Notes under the pieces: generated by a model | Told to the model about the DNA's origin: nothing | The model's input: only the letters and a program-made list of their open reading frames with translations | The model's database searches: none | Shown here: positions 11,737-22,378 of the stretch, piece by piece | How the letters are laid out: each line of letters starts with the position of its first letter | How positions within the stretch are numbered: position 1 is the first letter of the stretch | Made by a program: the position numbers and the translations under genes | Origin: Sycon ciliatum | Taxonomy: Eukaryota > Porifera > Calcarea > Leucosolenida > Sycettidae | Reading direction: 5' to 3' | NCBI RefSeq assembly: GCF_964019385.1 | Contig: NC_088649.1 | Location: 8,013,985 to 8,077,984 of the forward strand | DNA length: 64,000 bases

Positions 11737-11913
11737 TCACGAAAATAACCTAAGTGCTAAAACTTGTTCTTTTTGCTTACACAAATCTGGCTTATGCGTA
11801 CGAATACAAACAGCTTCAAGGACCTTCAACTGCTGGACATAACGGGCACGACACAGTACAGAGAAGTGGGAATCATCATACAAACTCAAACAATCGAGAC
11901 GAGATAACAAATG
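11737..11913 (-). pseudogene. Penelope-like element C-terminal fragment
   Basis: The minus frame ends YVQQLKVLEAVCIRTHKPDLCKQK then LALRLFS and stop. This resembles the last residues after the GIY-YIG endonuclease of Penelope-like polyproteins (a Leu-Glu-Ala-x-x-Ile helix, Lys-Pro-x-Leu, Leu-x-Leu-Phe end). The GIY-YIG core itself is not visible. Its orientation matches the hammerhead and direct repeats just 3' of it, which supports one decayed element. Confidence 0.4.
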
Positions 11914-12004
11914 CAAGTACACAGCTGACTTCTTACGAATTTCACCCTCATCAGCTCCATCACCTTCCCTGCTACCTGACTCCTCCTCGTCCGTTTTATC
12001 ACCA

Positions 12005-12508
12005 TCACCACCAGATGATCTCATCGTCATCCGCCGCCTCGTCATCACCCGCCTCGTCGTCATCTGTATCCTCGCCGTCATCCGCCTCGTCGTCATCTGT
12101 ATCCTCGTCATCCGCCGCATCAGCACCCAACTCATATTCACCACCAGTCAGTCGTCTGATACCATCCATGTTCTCCTTCCTACGTCTGCCCCGTGCCACT
12201 GTCCTTACCTCATCTACGTCCCGAGATTGTGTTCCGTTTTGCCCCCGGCTTCCGGTCTCCTTCGATGCTCCGCGTGGGCCTTGGCCATTCCTAGCGTATA
12301 TTTCGGTTGAATAATTGGCGGTCGACCTCCGTGGTCTCTGGACCCACGGATCAAGCGCCGGAGGGTGCTGCGGTGTCCGCACAGCCGGATAATGTGTCAA
12401 AGAAATGGGATCAATTTCTGTGATTGGCGGTACTGTCGTTGTTGCCGACTCCTCCCCAACCCCAGCCACCAACGGCACTGGTGGTGGCTCCGGTGGCGGC
12501 AAGGGCAA
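12005..12508 (-). CDS. Hypothetical Pro-rich/acidic ORF
   Basis: 167 codons on the minus strand: a Pro/Val-rich start, a middle with basic patches (RPRRSTANYSTEIYARNG, VARGRRRKEN) and a C-terminal acidic repeat of DDDEA/DDED units coded by a GATGAC-type minisatellite (about 12014-12123). No family recognised. Composition bias keeps several frames open, including a Ser-rich one on the plus strand, so it may not be a gene. Confidence 0.25.
   Translation of the reverse strand: MPLPPPEPPPVPLVAGVGEESATTTVPPITEIDPISLTHYPAVRTPQHPPALDPWVQRPRRSTANYSTEIYARNGQGPRGASKETGSRGQNGTQSRDVDEVRTVARGRRRKENMDGIRRLTGGEYELGADAADDEDTDDDEADDGEDTDDDEAGDDEAADDDEIIWW
12014..12123. repeat. Imperfect GATGACGAG-type minisatellite
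   Basis: Degenerate TCATC/CGTCATCCGCC units explain the Ser-rich plus-strand and Asp/Glu-rich minus-strand open frames. Confidence 0.8.
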
Positions 12509-12509
12509 C

Positions 12510-13370
12510 TATTTGAATCTTTTAATAATTATCTGGAAACTGAACCTCGTACATTTTCATTATCTCGCCACCCATTGACCATGATGCTATATGAAGAGAC
12601 AATAATGATGACGTTTTTCCCAAAGATACCAATTTTATGACGCTCCATGTTACTCTATGTTACTGAATTGCTAACTTTGGTCATTGGTTTGTAGAGCCCC
12701 ATTCTCTAGGAGATATCTACATCTGCTCTGTTTCAATGTCCAGCATAAGCTAATGTGTGGATCAACTGCTTGGTTGACGCTGCCGCGGAAATGCGTATAA
12801 TAATTACGTAGCTGGGGTAGTCAATGACCACTTTGCGTGGCGATTGAAGGAATATACTTTGTTGCTCCCCTGTAGCGTGCAGAGTGACTGTTTAAACGCA
12901 ATGACTTCTGACACTAAAGAGTATTAAATTAACCTTGCTCTTATATATGTTGCCATCACGTTGCCCTGGGCATTTTAAGTCCAATATGAGCATTCTTTTA
13001 AAATTTGCGAACTAGCCTTGGCCATCAATCGAGGACATCTGGGAGTTGTAATTTTTGTACTCCTCCGAGGTGTGATTTTTGGCGTGCTGGGCCAAGCACA
13101 AGGAAGCCACCTGTCAAAAAATGAAGAAAACGGTTGTTGTTTGATCCTTTGGTGCAATCTTTGTAGCTAGTCGAAGTAAGTTGCTGTTTGGAGCAGAAAC
13201 GCTGAAATTGACTATTTTCTGCATGTACTGGATAAGAAAAAACTGTCACTCACACACTTTCAGTGGTTATTACTAGCCACACGACCTTTTTTCTTTTTAC
13301 TTTTCAAAATTTTCGTATTTTTTGAATGGCTCACTACATGCACAGTGCGTACTCTACGGCACATGCGCCC
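12510..13370. other. No recognised gene
   Basis: AT-rich sequence with only short open frames. A piece near 12830-12940 resembles the flank downstream of ZF-C (43940-44030), another sign of duplicated ZF flanks. Confidence 0.4.
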
Positions 13371-13378
13371 AAAAAACT

Positions 13379-13436
13379 GTTACGGATAATCGAATGGTCG
13401 GATAGTCGATGTGTGGATAATCGATGTTCAACTGTA
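13379..13436 (-). mobile_element. pogo/Tigger-like terminal repeat
   Basis: Read on the minus strand it starts CAGTTGAACATCGATTATCC next to a TA dinucleotide, followed by further GATTATCCG/GACTATCCG units. This is the usual end of pogo/Tigger-type elements, which duplicate TA. The partner end and transposase were not found. Confidence 0.5.
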
Positions 13437-13499
13437 CTCACAGCATAGATATTCTCTGACTGGAATTCCGAACTTTTCCGTCTGAGAATTTTTTTTTCC

Positions 13500-13776
13500 T
13501 TGAAATTAATCCTTGCTGGGTTTTTTTCATCTAAATGTCCCGTTATTATCTGCAGAGGTGATTTCTTCCCTCGTCGATTTCTTTCCTGCTTCTATACCTC
13601 GATATTTAGGTACTTGTTTCCCTTCTTCCCATGCTTCATCTTCCACTCTCCTCTCCCCCATTTCCCCATTTTTCTTGCGATATTTATGTGGGAGACTTCC
13701 GTGATAAGCATCCATTTGCTTTTGGAGAATCCTTTTAAATAAATACAATACAATACAATACAATACAATACAATAC
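13500..13776 (+). mobile_element. 5'-truncated LINE 3' end with (TACAA)n tail
   Basis: Pyrimidine-rich 3' UTR-like sequence, then a short stem region ending TTTTGGAGAATCC and a pentanucleotide tail (13744-13776). The layout matches the LINE 3' ends at 5751-5934 and 18720-18957. No coding sequence remains. Confidence 0.45.
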
Positions 13777-14077
13777 TCATGTACTCAGGCATGCAGTCCA
13801 ACTCGTATTTTAGCTCTTTTTCAGGAATGGATGCTGCTCTGCGTCCCTTGGTGAACATTTCCGGCGCTCGCGGAGCAGCTGAAAAGGACCACTGTTATGT
13901 CTGGTTCCTGGTTTGAAAGTGGAGAGTCGACTTTTTTGTCTTGAAAAAGGAGTAGAGAGTAATAAAGGTACGTCTGTAGCTTATTTTGAGTGCTCCTCGT
14001 ACATTTTTGATCGTGATAGATATTTTCAGACCAAAGTCAGCGCGTTGATTGCCGATCAGTTTTCTTGTGGATTCTTT

Positions 14078-15564
14078 GGTTTACCGACCATTCCCCGAAT
14101 GACAACTCACCGAAAGACACTTCAACGAAAGACACTTCAACGAAAGACAAATCATCTAATGGACAATCCAACGACTGGACAATTCACCGAAAGACACTTC
14201 ACAGAAAGACATTTCTCCGAATGGCTATATCACCGACAAGACAGCTCACCGAAATTCTACTGTAAATAATTGTAAGGACTGGTCAGGCTAACTTCACTGG
14301 CGCTCAGTTTCGCCGGGCTGAAATGCTGGCACTGACATACTGGCGCTGGTTGCACGTAATGTGGCAAATGTAGTACGTGTACAGCCAGACGTCGCATAAC
14401 CAGTGAGTGCATGTGCATGTGTCGGGTTTGCGTGCAAAATTGACTACATTTCCACGGTTAATTTGTGACCAAAATGGTAAGCACAAAAATACGCAAGCGA
14501 TCTATGAGGAGCTACTGCAGGTGCTAATTGGCCACAAGGAGGCTTTGGAGCCAACCACCGTCGTTACCGACTTTGAATTGGCAGCTATCAAAGCCTTTAA
14601 GGTGAAGTTTCCGGATGTAGTGACGAGAGGATGCTCTTTTCACCTCTGCCAAAAAATCTATCGGCATGTGCAGGCGTATGGCCTTCAAGAACGGTAGGGC
14701 CAAAATCCTCTGTTCGCTGTGCAAATTTGGATGTTGCCAGCATTAGCGTTTGTGCCCACAGGCGATGTTTGGAGGACTTTCTGCCAGATGAGGCGGGGGC
14801 CCTTGAAGTCGTTGCCTACTTTGAGCAATATTACATCTGAACGCCAAGACGAAATCAGTGGACAACGACGGACGCCAATGTTTCCGATCCCTCTGTGGAA
14901 CGTGTACGAATGTAGCCTTGGTGGAGAGGACAGGACTAACAACGCTCACGGAGGATGGCACAGGAGATTCACCTCAGTTGTTTTGTGCCGCCACCCGACG
15001 ATATGGAAAGTTATCGGCGAATTTGTCCAGGAACAAAGCTCAACTGAACGTGAGGGCGGGAGGCTGTTGGCTGGCTACGGTGCAGCGAAAAGAAAGAAGA
15101 AATACGCAAACTGTGACAGAAGGCTGAGAACCCTACTTCACTCATTCGAGGTACGACCACCTTTGAATTCCTCAGAGGAATTGCACACAACCTGACCTTC
15201 AACGTTGTGGAGTGATTAGCTGGAATTGCAACATTTTCGCTGCTTGTCTATTGTTCCTCGTTGATCTGCTCACCTCTGTACATACATGTAAATGGAAACC
15301 GCCTCGATAGGCTTAATGGCCTCTGGGGAATCTTTGAAATATATTTAAAAATTCAAAATTCTCCCTCCTTCTTTATTTTTTCTTTCTTTCGGTGAAATGT
15401 CTGTTCGGCGAATTGGCCGCTCGGTGAACTGTCATTCTGTGAGTTGTGCATTCGGTGAAATGGGCATTCTGTGAACTGGGTATTCGGTGAGCTGTCGTTC
15501 GGTGAGCTGTCAGTCGGTGAACTGTCGCTCGGTGAATTGTCGTTCGGTGATATGTCGGGACACC
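14078..15564 (+). mobile_element. MULE DNA transposon with repeat-built inverted arms
   Basis: A transposase-like region (14460-15195) lies between arms 14078-14262 and 15385-15564 built from many degenerate units of TTCGGTGAAxTGTC (right) and the complement GACAxTTCACCGAA (left). The outermost 26 bp match as an inverted pair (left GGTTTACCGACCATTCCCCG, right end ...GGGACACC). A matching 8-11 bp target duplication was not seen at these boundaries, so exact ends are uncertain. Confidence 0.75.
14407..15195 (+). pseudogene. MULE transposase remnant
   Basis: The first frame (to 14697) contains VVTDFELAAIKAF, carrying the second catalytic Asp, followed by FPDVVTRGCSFHLCQKIYRHVQ, the Cys/His and Gln pattern after that Asp in MULE transposases. 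After a frame change the second frame (14719-15195) has IPLWNVYECSL, RTNN..GGWHRRF and HPTIWKVIGEFVQEQ, the typical C-terminal part. The Glu expected in NNxxEGWH is Gly here. The N-terminal DNA-binding region and first Asp are missing, so this copy is dead. The enzyme would cut and paste DNA at the terminal repeats. Confidence 0.75.
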
Positions 15565-16190
15565 TTTAGTTGTTTCGTCTCGTATCTATGTCAGTATCGT
15601 GATGGTGAAGTGGAGAGGGTGATTTTCTTCCTCTGGGCTTCGTTCGGGGGACTTTGCTTCGTCCTCGTTGAAACGTGCTGCTCAAAAAAGGTCGATTCGA
15701 AAAATTGTGTTGATTTTGAATGTACGTGATGACATGCGATTGCTGGCTTAGTGCTTCATTTGTGCCCACAGTTTTCCATGTTACCATTTTTTCCTTGATT
15801 CACCATCTGAGTTCTTAGTGCTTCATTACTGTGAGATATTTACAGAAAATGGATCAATCGTGTAGAAGTCGTGTTTCGGTTTAGTTTTCACTCTAGTATA
15901 TCCAGAGAGGCATATAAATTTAACATTAGGGATTCGAGTCCAATAGTTGCGGGTCTTGATACACTGACAACATGCAATGGAGACGGCAGTGGTGATATTA
16001 GCATGATAACATTTATTTACTTATTTTATTACTAGATGGAGCTCTCATTGCTAAATCGTAATTGGACAAATCTGGACAAGTAGAGCGAACGTCAAGCCCC
16101 CTAGAAGTGAAAAGGGCAATCGAAAAAGTGCCAATGGATATGCAAAGGTACGAGAACATCAGATGGGGCTCCACCCAGCAGCAGTGGCGA
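15565..16190. other. No recognised gene
   Basis: Sequence between the MULE and the next LINE. Short open frames only, with no motif seen. Confidence 0.4.
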
Positions 16191-16239
16191 TGTGGTTTAA
16201 GCAGCTCCACCGAATAAGGGTCTGGGCATCTTTTCACCC

Positions 16240-18957
16240 ACTCCAACAAGCAAGGACTTCAACGTTAAACTACGTACATGGAACTCTACAGACCCGTCTA
16301 CAGCAGAAGGCAAGCTTCTACTCAAATCATGAGACCGGTTTGGATTCATCCAACTCGTCCACAACACCCCAACTAGATATTCTGCCACTGGCCGCCAGGG
16401 TCCATCGCTCCTTGATCTTGTCATCACAAACACACCACAGCATGTATGTGACTTTCAAGTGCTGTCCTCCATTTCCGATCAGTGTCCCGTTGTCTTCAAA
16501 GTTGCTTTGCCTTCCCTTGCCCAGTCATCTCCCAGTCAATCACGTGTCGTTCCTGATTACGTAAACACCGATTTTGATGCACTCAGAGACCACATATGGA
16601 ATCTTCCACTTTCGTCTGACATCAGTAGGATGTCCTCAGTTGAGCAAGCATGGGATAGTTGGCATTCCTGCATTACTACGGCAATCTACTCACACGTGCC
16701 GATGAGAACTATTACCACAAAGCGAAGAACAGATACACCCTGGTACACTGGCCTCCATGCCACTCTTTGCAAGAAAAAATACCGCCTTTTCCGTTTAGCC
16801 AAGCGTACAAACTTAAAACAACCCACTGTGTTGTCTTTAAAGTTGCCCGCAATGCCTATCTAGCCTCCATCTGACGTTCTCAAGCGATCTACCTGGAGAA
16901 CATGAGCGCACGGATTGACAGAGAACGAAGTCCGTACCAGTGGTGGCGCCAAGCCAAACAGCTCTCGAATATATCTAAAAACGCGTGCACCAATTCCATC
17001 CCTTGAGTCTGGAGGCGAGGTTGTAACCACAGACGCCTCCAAGGCGCACTTGCTGGCTGACGTGTTCTCCAACCAATGCTCCAACACCCACGCCCAACAA
17101 CTACCTATTCCGCACCCCCCACCTACGCCAACATCCCCTTCGATATCTCAGTTATATCTGCCTACGACGTCTTTGATACTCTCAAGAGATTGCCTGTCCA
17201 TAAAGCTGCCGGTGGTGACATCCCGAACCGCATTCTGAAGGAGACCGCTGGTGTCATTGCCCACTCCCTCTGCAAAGTCTTTAATTTAAGTATAACACAA
17301 GGCCGCCTGTCACTATCGTGGAAAACGGCGCAAGTTGTACCAATATAATTATAAGCAGAGAGGTTCCACAGCAGAACCCCAGAACTACCGCCCTATTTCT
17401 CTCTTGAACTCGGTCGCCAAAGTGCTTGATTCGATTGTAGCGTGCGCCGTCTTAGCAGGTTCCTTAGGAATGAAGATGTAATAGTTTCGGATCAGTTCGG
17501 GTTTGTACACGGTCGGAGCGCAGTTGACCAACTGATACATTTAACGGCTAGCGCCGCCAAGAGCATGGACAGCGGCAAGGAGTATGATGTGGTCTTCTTG
17601 GATTTTGCCAAGACATTTGATCGCGTCCCGCATCCTACCCTTCTGGCCCTTCTACAACCACCATGCAAGTAAACGGCTACTACTTGGTTTGCAGGTTACC
17701 TTGAAGCTCGCAAGTTACAGGTCAAAGTTGGCGAAGACCTTTCCCCCCTCGCCCCTATCTCGCCGGGAGTTCCTCAAGGTTCCCACCTTGGCCCCATCTT
17801 AATTATTATTATTAATACCCTCCCGAGATCAATCCCTGATGGCAACAGGACGGAAACATACCTCTATGCTGATGATACTGCGCTGGGGTTATCCCGACCG
17901 CCAACAGCAGCACCTAAAAAGCTACAGTCAGCAGTGAACATGGTGATGGACTGGGCTGCTATATTTGGTGGCAGGTTTAATGCCGCTAAATCTGTGCGTG
18001 TTGTATTCGGCAAACTTGACCCCGCCCAGACTCCTGCCCCAGCACTGCCTGTGGATGCTGCAGACCTATGTCCCTCGACTACCCACCGCCATCTAGGAAT
18101 CACCCTGGATCCCCGCCTGTCTTTCCAGACCCACATCAATAGTGTCACCTCCAACTTTCGTCGTCGCGTTGTTCTGCTATCCTACATGTCACCCAATCTG
18201 ACCCCTGCCCGCCTATACTCTGCCTGCCCCCCCATTGCCCGCCTCTACAAAGGATACGTCCGTCCCTCCATTGAGTATGGTTCACCTCTGTGGAATAACA
18301 AACTGGCCGCAGGAAATATTGACACTTTGGAACGATTGCAAGCACGCGTGGCCAGGCAGTATTTTACACCGTCGGAGAGTTCCCATTCCTCTTGGCATGG
18401 AGAACGGGTTTGAAGATGCTGAATGGGAAAGTCTTGCGTTGCGGCGGCATATACATTGCCTCAAACTGTTTTACCATTTCACCCGCCAATACCCGGAAAC
18501 CCTAAATAATCTCAACATAGTTCTATCCAAGAGTGCACGACGTCCCCACTCTTACCTCCTGCCCACTCACACTGGTCCCTGTTTCCGATCCACTCTACTA
18601 CATTCCATGATCACCACGTGGAACTCCCTGCCTACCGAGATTAGGATATCTGAAACCCGTAGTGTATTTTGCCGGCATGTTAAGTCCCATTTCCACAGGT
18701 ATAGATTCCATCCTCGAGGTTTCCTCACTTCCTGATTGCCCCCCTTCTTTGCCAGTACCCTTTTCGCTTGCTTCTGCTCAAGCTTCTTATTTAACCTCTT
18801 CACATTAATCTTTTTTATCTTAATATTTTCTTCCTTTTAAGAATTGCACCCTATTGTACACGCATTGTACACGTGTATATATTTATTCTCGGAGACCCCC
18901 TTGATTTAGGCTTCGGCCTTTGGGGAATCCCTCAAATAATAATAATAATAATAATAA
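16240..18957 (+). pseudogene. Decayed CR1/L2-group LINE (ORF2)
   Basis: 5'-truncated ORF2 with several frameshifts. Visible in order: KDFNVK near 16255 (from GDFN), RSLDLVITNTP (16410-16440), the linker CKKKYRLFRLAKRTN, HKAAGGDIPNRILKE (17200), DQFGFVHGRSAVDQL, VVFLDFAKTFDRVPHPTL, SPGVPQGSHLGPI (17760), catalytic YADD (near 17867) and a C-terminal region to the stop at 18733. The 3' UTR ends with CTTCGGCCTTTGGGGAATCC and an (AAT)n tail (18935-18957). Not functional. It is a different subfamily from the element at 1405-5934. Confidence 0.85.
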
Positions 18958-19014
18958 TCTTCACTAGTTTGAGGGAAAGAGACAAACGGGAAAAGTCTGA
19001 AGAAAAAATTGACT

Positions 19015-19086
19015 GTCACCACCAGGACTCGAACCAGGGACGCTCGCTGGTAGCTAGCGATGCTCTAACCACTGAGCTATGGTGTT
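19015..19086 (-). other. tRNA-like domain, array copy 1
   Basis: A box-like TAGCTCAGTGGTTAGAGC and B box GGTTCGAGTCC on the minus strand. The D and anticodon stems (TCGCT/AGCGA) pair fully, five acceptor pairs remain and the T stem has one mismatch. The anticodon loop shows CTA at positions 34-36 but lacks T33, so it is a SINE promoter remnant rather than a working tRNA. Confidence 0.7.
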
Positions 19087-19294
19087 GTCGTCATCCCAGC
19101 AGAGACTGTTCAACATTTTCTTCAGACTTCGTAGCTCACACTTCCTGTGAATCCACACAGGCGGGTGGGACGCAGCCCTCACTGTACCCACACACTTCAC
19201 GTACACTCTAGCACGCGGGGAGCCCCAAGTCATAAATTCTTCACTAGTTTGAGGGAAAGAGACAAACGGGAAAAGTCTGAAGAAAAAATTGACT

Positions 19295-19366
19295 GTCACC
19301 ACCAGGACTCGAACCAGGGACCCTCGCTTGTAGCTAGCGATGCTCTAACCACTGAGCTATGGTGTT
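19295..19366 (-). other. tRNA-like domain, array copy 2
   Basis: Second copy, 280 bp after the first, with the same A and B boxes and anticodon-arm structure. Confidence 0.7.
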
Positions 19367-19544
19367 GTCGTCATCCCAGCAGAGACTGTTCAACATTTTC
19401 TTCAGACTTCGTAGCTCACACTTCCTGTGAATCCACACAGGCGGGTGGGACGCAGCCCTCACTGTACCCACACACTTCACGTACACTCTAGCACGCGGGG
19501 AGCCCCAAGTCATAAAATCTTCACTAGTTTGAGGGAAAGAGACA

Positions 19545-19577
<33 letters not shown>

Positions 19578-19633
19578 CTTCACTAGTTTGAGGGAAAGAG
19601 ACAAACGGGAAAAGTCTGAAGAAAAAATTGACC

Positions 19634-19705
19634 GTCACCACCAGGACTTGAACCAGGGACCCTCGCTTGTAGCCAGCGATGCTCTAACCACTGAGCTATG
19701 GTGTA
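19634..19705 (-). other. tRNA-like domain, array copy 3
   Basis: As the first copy, with anticodon loop GGCTACA and B box GGTTCAAGTCC. Confidence 0.7.
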
Positions 19706-19913
19706 GTCGTCATCCCAGCAGAGACTGTTCAACATTTTCTTCAGACTTCATAACTCACACTTCCCGTGAATCCACACAGGCGGGTGGGACGCAGCCCTCA
19801 CTGTACCCACACACTTCACGTACACTCTAGCACGCGGGGAGCCCCAAGTCATAACATCTTCACTAGTTTGAGGGAGAGAGACAAACGGGAAAAGTCTGAA
19901 GAAAAAATTGACT

Positions 19914-19985
19914 GTCACCACCAGGACTTGAACCAGGGACCCTCGCTTGTAGCCAGCGATGCTCTAACCACTGAGCTATGGTGTA
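19914..19985 (-). other. tRNA-like domain, array copy 4
   Basis: Same variant as the 19634 copy, 280 bp after it. Confidence 0.7.
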
Positions 19986-20145
19986 GTCGTCATCCCAGCA
20001 GAGACTGTTCAACATTTTCTTCAGACTTCGTAACTCACACTTCCCGTGAATCCACACAGGCGAATAAATAACGAATAATAATAATAATATTGACTGGTTT
20101 TGAGGGAAAGAGACAAACGGGAAAAGTCTGAAGAAAAAATTGACT

Positions 20146-20217
20146 GTCACCACCAGGACTCGAACCAGGGACCCTCGCTTGTAGCCAGCGATGCTCTAAC
20201 CGCTGAGCTATGGTGTA
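20146..20217 (-). other. tRNA-like domain, array copy 5
   Basis: Last full tRNA-like domain. The A box reads TAGCTCAGCGGTTAGAGC. The unit begins after a separate (AAT)n tract. Confidence 0.7.
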
Positions 20218-20289
20218 GTCGTCATCCAAGCAGAGACCGTTCAACGTTTTCTTCAGACTTCGTAACTCACACTTCCTGTGAATCTACAC

Positions 20290-22330
20290 AATAATTTTTT
20301 TTATTTTTATTTATTATTATTATTTTTTTTTTAATGAAGTGCAAGCCTCTTTTACGGGCAAAAATTAACACAATGTATTAAAATGCAATACAACATACAC
20401 TGGAGAAGAAATCAGGAAAAAAAATATGAGCTCAAAAATGGAACGAAAAATAGCAAATAGAATCAAAACTCACGATGGAATCAAACTCACGATGGAATCA
20501 AACTCATGATGGAAACTACAACCCAATGAGTTGGAAAACCAACCACAGAATTAGATATTGGGAATAGAGTCAGACACAACAACGACCGAAATCAGTACCC
20601 CAAAAATCTGTCCTACAAAAAACAAAGGAACAAGAAAAACAAGAAAGACGAAGTACAAAGAATCCCCCAAAAAGAGGGGAGAACGGGATGAAAGAGGACC
20701 GGAGAGCGGCAAACCCCAGGAGGACTTAGCGTCACGTAGTGGCGAGAATGCGGGCCTCCACAGAAACAGCATCCACATCCGCTGCCAGACCAGGTGCACG
20801 GAATGCACGGCGACTCCCACGAACCATCAGGACGGAGTCGCGGACAAGGCTGAAAGCCAGGTCCGTCCGCAGCTTTCCCATCACGAGGGGATAAGGCTGC
20901 GAGAGCTTGGTGGAGAGCTTCGTTCCGAGCAGCTTCAGGAACCGGGTGGCCTCCTTCGCCAGGGCACCAGCAGAAGACAGGACGATCGGGGTGAACGACG
21001 CGTGCTCAACTTCCCGGATCCGGGCACCGTATGCCGACTGCTTCTGACGCTCGTGCCATTGGAACACCTCAGCCAGCGGGAGAGATCGGTACGACTGTGC
21101 GTTGGGATAGAACACCCTTACATCAAAAAATGCATCAGTCTGTACCGACCAAACCCCCCTGGCCTTGATGTTCGGTCTGGCGTCGTCCGCAGTGAGCAGG
21201 GCAGGACCATGGTCAAACGTGCGGACCGTCGGTAGAGGTTGCAGCGGTGGCTCCAGCTGCACATCCTCAGACACTTGAGAAAGAAGTTGGCCCAGGTAGT
21301 TGCGGACATGGTTGTGCCGGTGGATGGGATAGCCGCCCAACTTGCAGATCATTGCGTGGTCGATGGTGAACGGCCGGCCGCATGGACACTCGGTAGGTGA
21401 ATCGTGGATGGTGAGGCCATACCGAATGCATAGGGCATCAACGAAGGACCGCCGGTCGAGGGAGTATCCATGCTCGCGAACAGGAAGACAGGTCAGCCAT
21501 GCACCTGTTCCCTTGGCCTGGAGGTGCTCCAGAAGCATTGGTGGTAGGGCCTCTGGACCAGCTGTCTGCAGGACGGTCTTGGTTGTCACAGACTGGGCTT
21601 GCTTGGCAGCAGCCTTGGCGGCGCAAATGGCTGCTGGGTCCACGCTGTAGAGGGAGGACTGGTCCGCGATAAGTTGCTGGAGACTGCTCGTGATGGACAG
21701 TGATGCTGTCCGCTGTTGCGGGGCAGCCTCAACTGGATTGAGCACTGCAAGGCCACCATGACGCACAGGCAGAGCAAGAAGGCTGCGTAGAGGGGCAGGG
21801 ACGACTGGCACACCCAATAGAGCTGGCAACAAGACGGAGCGAAGAGAGGACTCGAGAGGCTCGAAGACGTCTGGTGCACAGCTCGACACGCGCATCAGGA
21901 ATGTCCAGCGGTGACGGTACCCAAAGACCAGTGCGGCATACACGGCTTGGGGCTCGGCCTCGGCCACGTTCGCCAGCTCACGCATCTCAGATGCCCAAGC
22001 CTCCACTCGAGCATTGCAAAATGTTGTCTTGAAGGCTTCCGAGCCCAGAGGAGCACCCAGGTAGGGGCGGCCCTCAGTGGTGATGTGGACATCGGTGTCG
22101 GCGAATGCAGCGTTGGCAGCATCGAGATGCTCGGGCTTGACAACCAGCCAAGTCTTGGCAACGTTTGGATAGTAGCCGAATGCTGGGCCAAGTTGACAGA
22201 TCTGGTCCCACCAGGTGCGAAGGCGCCACAGCAGGCCAGCGGCTCCCGCGTTATCGGCATACCATAGCTGGATGGTCGAGGCGTCCGGTCGAGCAGCGGA
22301 CGCACCGACGCCGGCTGGTCTCTCAGGCAC
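20290..22330 (-). mobile_element. 5'-truncated non-LTR element with restriction-like endonuclease
   Basis: Contains the 20732-22330 ORF plus a 3' UTR running down to an A/T-rich tail near 20290-20333. The 5' end stops at an (AAT)n tract (22331-22378). Confidence 0.65.
20732..22330 (-). CDS. RT C-terminal half plus restriction-like endonuclease
   Basis: 532-codon open frame. It begins at the reverse-transcriptase catalytic motif (LWYADNAGAAG), continues through thumb (AKTWLVVK, GRPYLGAPLG, HRWTFLMR) and ends in a zinc-binding and nuclease region: CPCGRPFTIDHAMIC, then RHNHVR, LEPPLQPL, ARPNIKARG and FFDVRVF. The Cys/His cluster, RHN and the spaced P-(D)...D-x-V pattern fit the restriction-like endonuclease of R2/NeSL/R4-type LINEs, which nick the insertion target. 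YADD is YADN here (22250-22261) and the expected RPD is RPN (21170-21172), both a GAC to AAC change, so catalysis is probably lost. The reading frame is otherwise intact. Family placement is inference. Confidence 0.7.
   Translation of the reverse strand: MPERPAGVGASAARPDASTIQLWYADNAGAAGLLWRLRTWWDQICQLGPAFGYYPNVAKTWLVVKPEHLDAANAAFADTDVHITTEGRPYLGAPLGSEAFKTTFCNARVEAWASEMRELANVAEAEPQAVYAALVFGYRHRWTFLMRVSSCAPDVFEPLESSLRSVLLPALLGVPVVPAPLRSLLALPVRHGGLAVLNPVEAAPQQRTASLSITSSLQQLIADQSSLYSVDPAAICAAKAAAKQAQSVTTKTVLQTAGPEALPPMLLEHLQAKGTGAWLTCLPVREHGYSLDRRSFVDALCIRYGLTIHDSPTECPCGRPFTIDHAMICKLGGYPIHRHNHVRNYLGQLLSQVSEDVQLEPPLQPLPTVRTFDHGPALLTADDARPNIKARGVWSVQTDAFFDVRVFYPNAQSYRSLPLAEVFQWHERQKQSAYGARIREVEHASFTPIVLSSAGALAKEATRFLKLLGTKLSTKLSQPYPLVMGKLRTDLAFSLVRDSVLMVRGSRRAFRAPGLAADVDAVSVEARILATT

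Positions 22331-22378
<48 letters not shown>
22331..22378. repeat. (AAT)n microsatellite
   Basis: About 16 AAT units separating two oppositely oriented retroelement fragments. Confidence 0.95.

Larger units (their letters stand above)
18958..20290 (-). mobile_element. Tandem array of tRNA-derived foldback units
   Basis: Units start at 18958, 19238, 19518 (truncated to 28 bp), 19577, 19857 and about 20089, with an exact 280 bp period where complete. (AAT)n tracts interrupt the array. Each full unit carries a 72 nt tRNA-like domain on the minus strand, flanked by a 22 bp inverted repeat (first unit 18991-19012 and 19110-19131). Read on the minus strand each unit ends in ATT repeats, as a SINE with a microsatellite tail would. 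Confidence 0.8.

Noticed and set aside
11754-12314. Ser-rich plus-strand ORF
   Set aside because: Explained by the GATGAC-type minisatellite; no motif and no support for translation.
18958-20290. Cluster of functional tRNA genes, possibly amber-reading
   Set aside because: CTA is at the anticodon position, but T33 is absent, the acceptor stem is incomplete and the units lie in a repeat with SINE-like tails.
19588-20294. Series of similar ORFs (RERDKREKSEEKID...) as a repeated gene family
   Set aside because: They are translations of the tRNA-like array, not genes.
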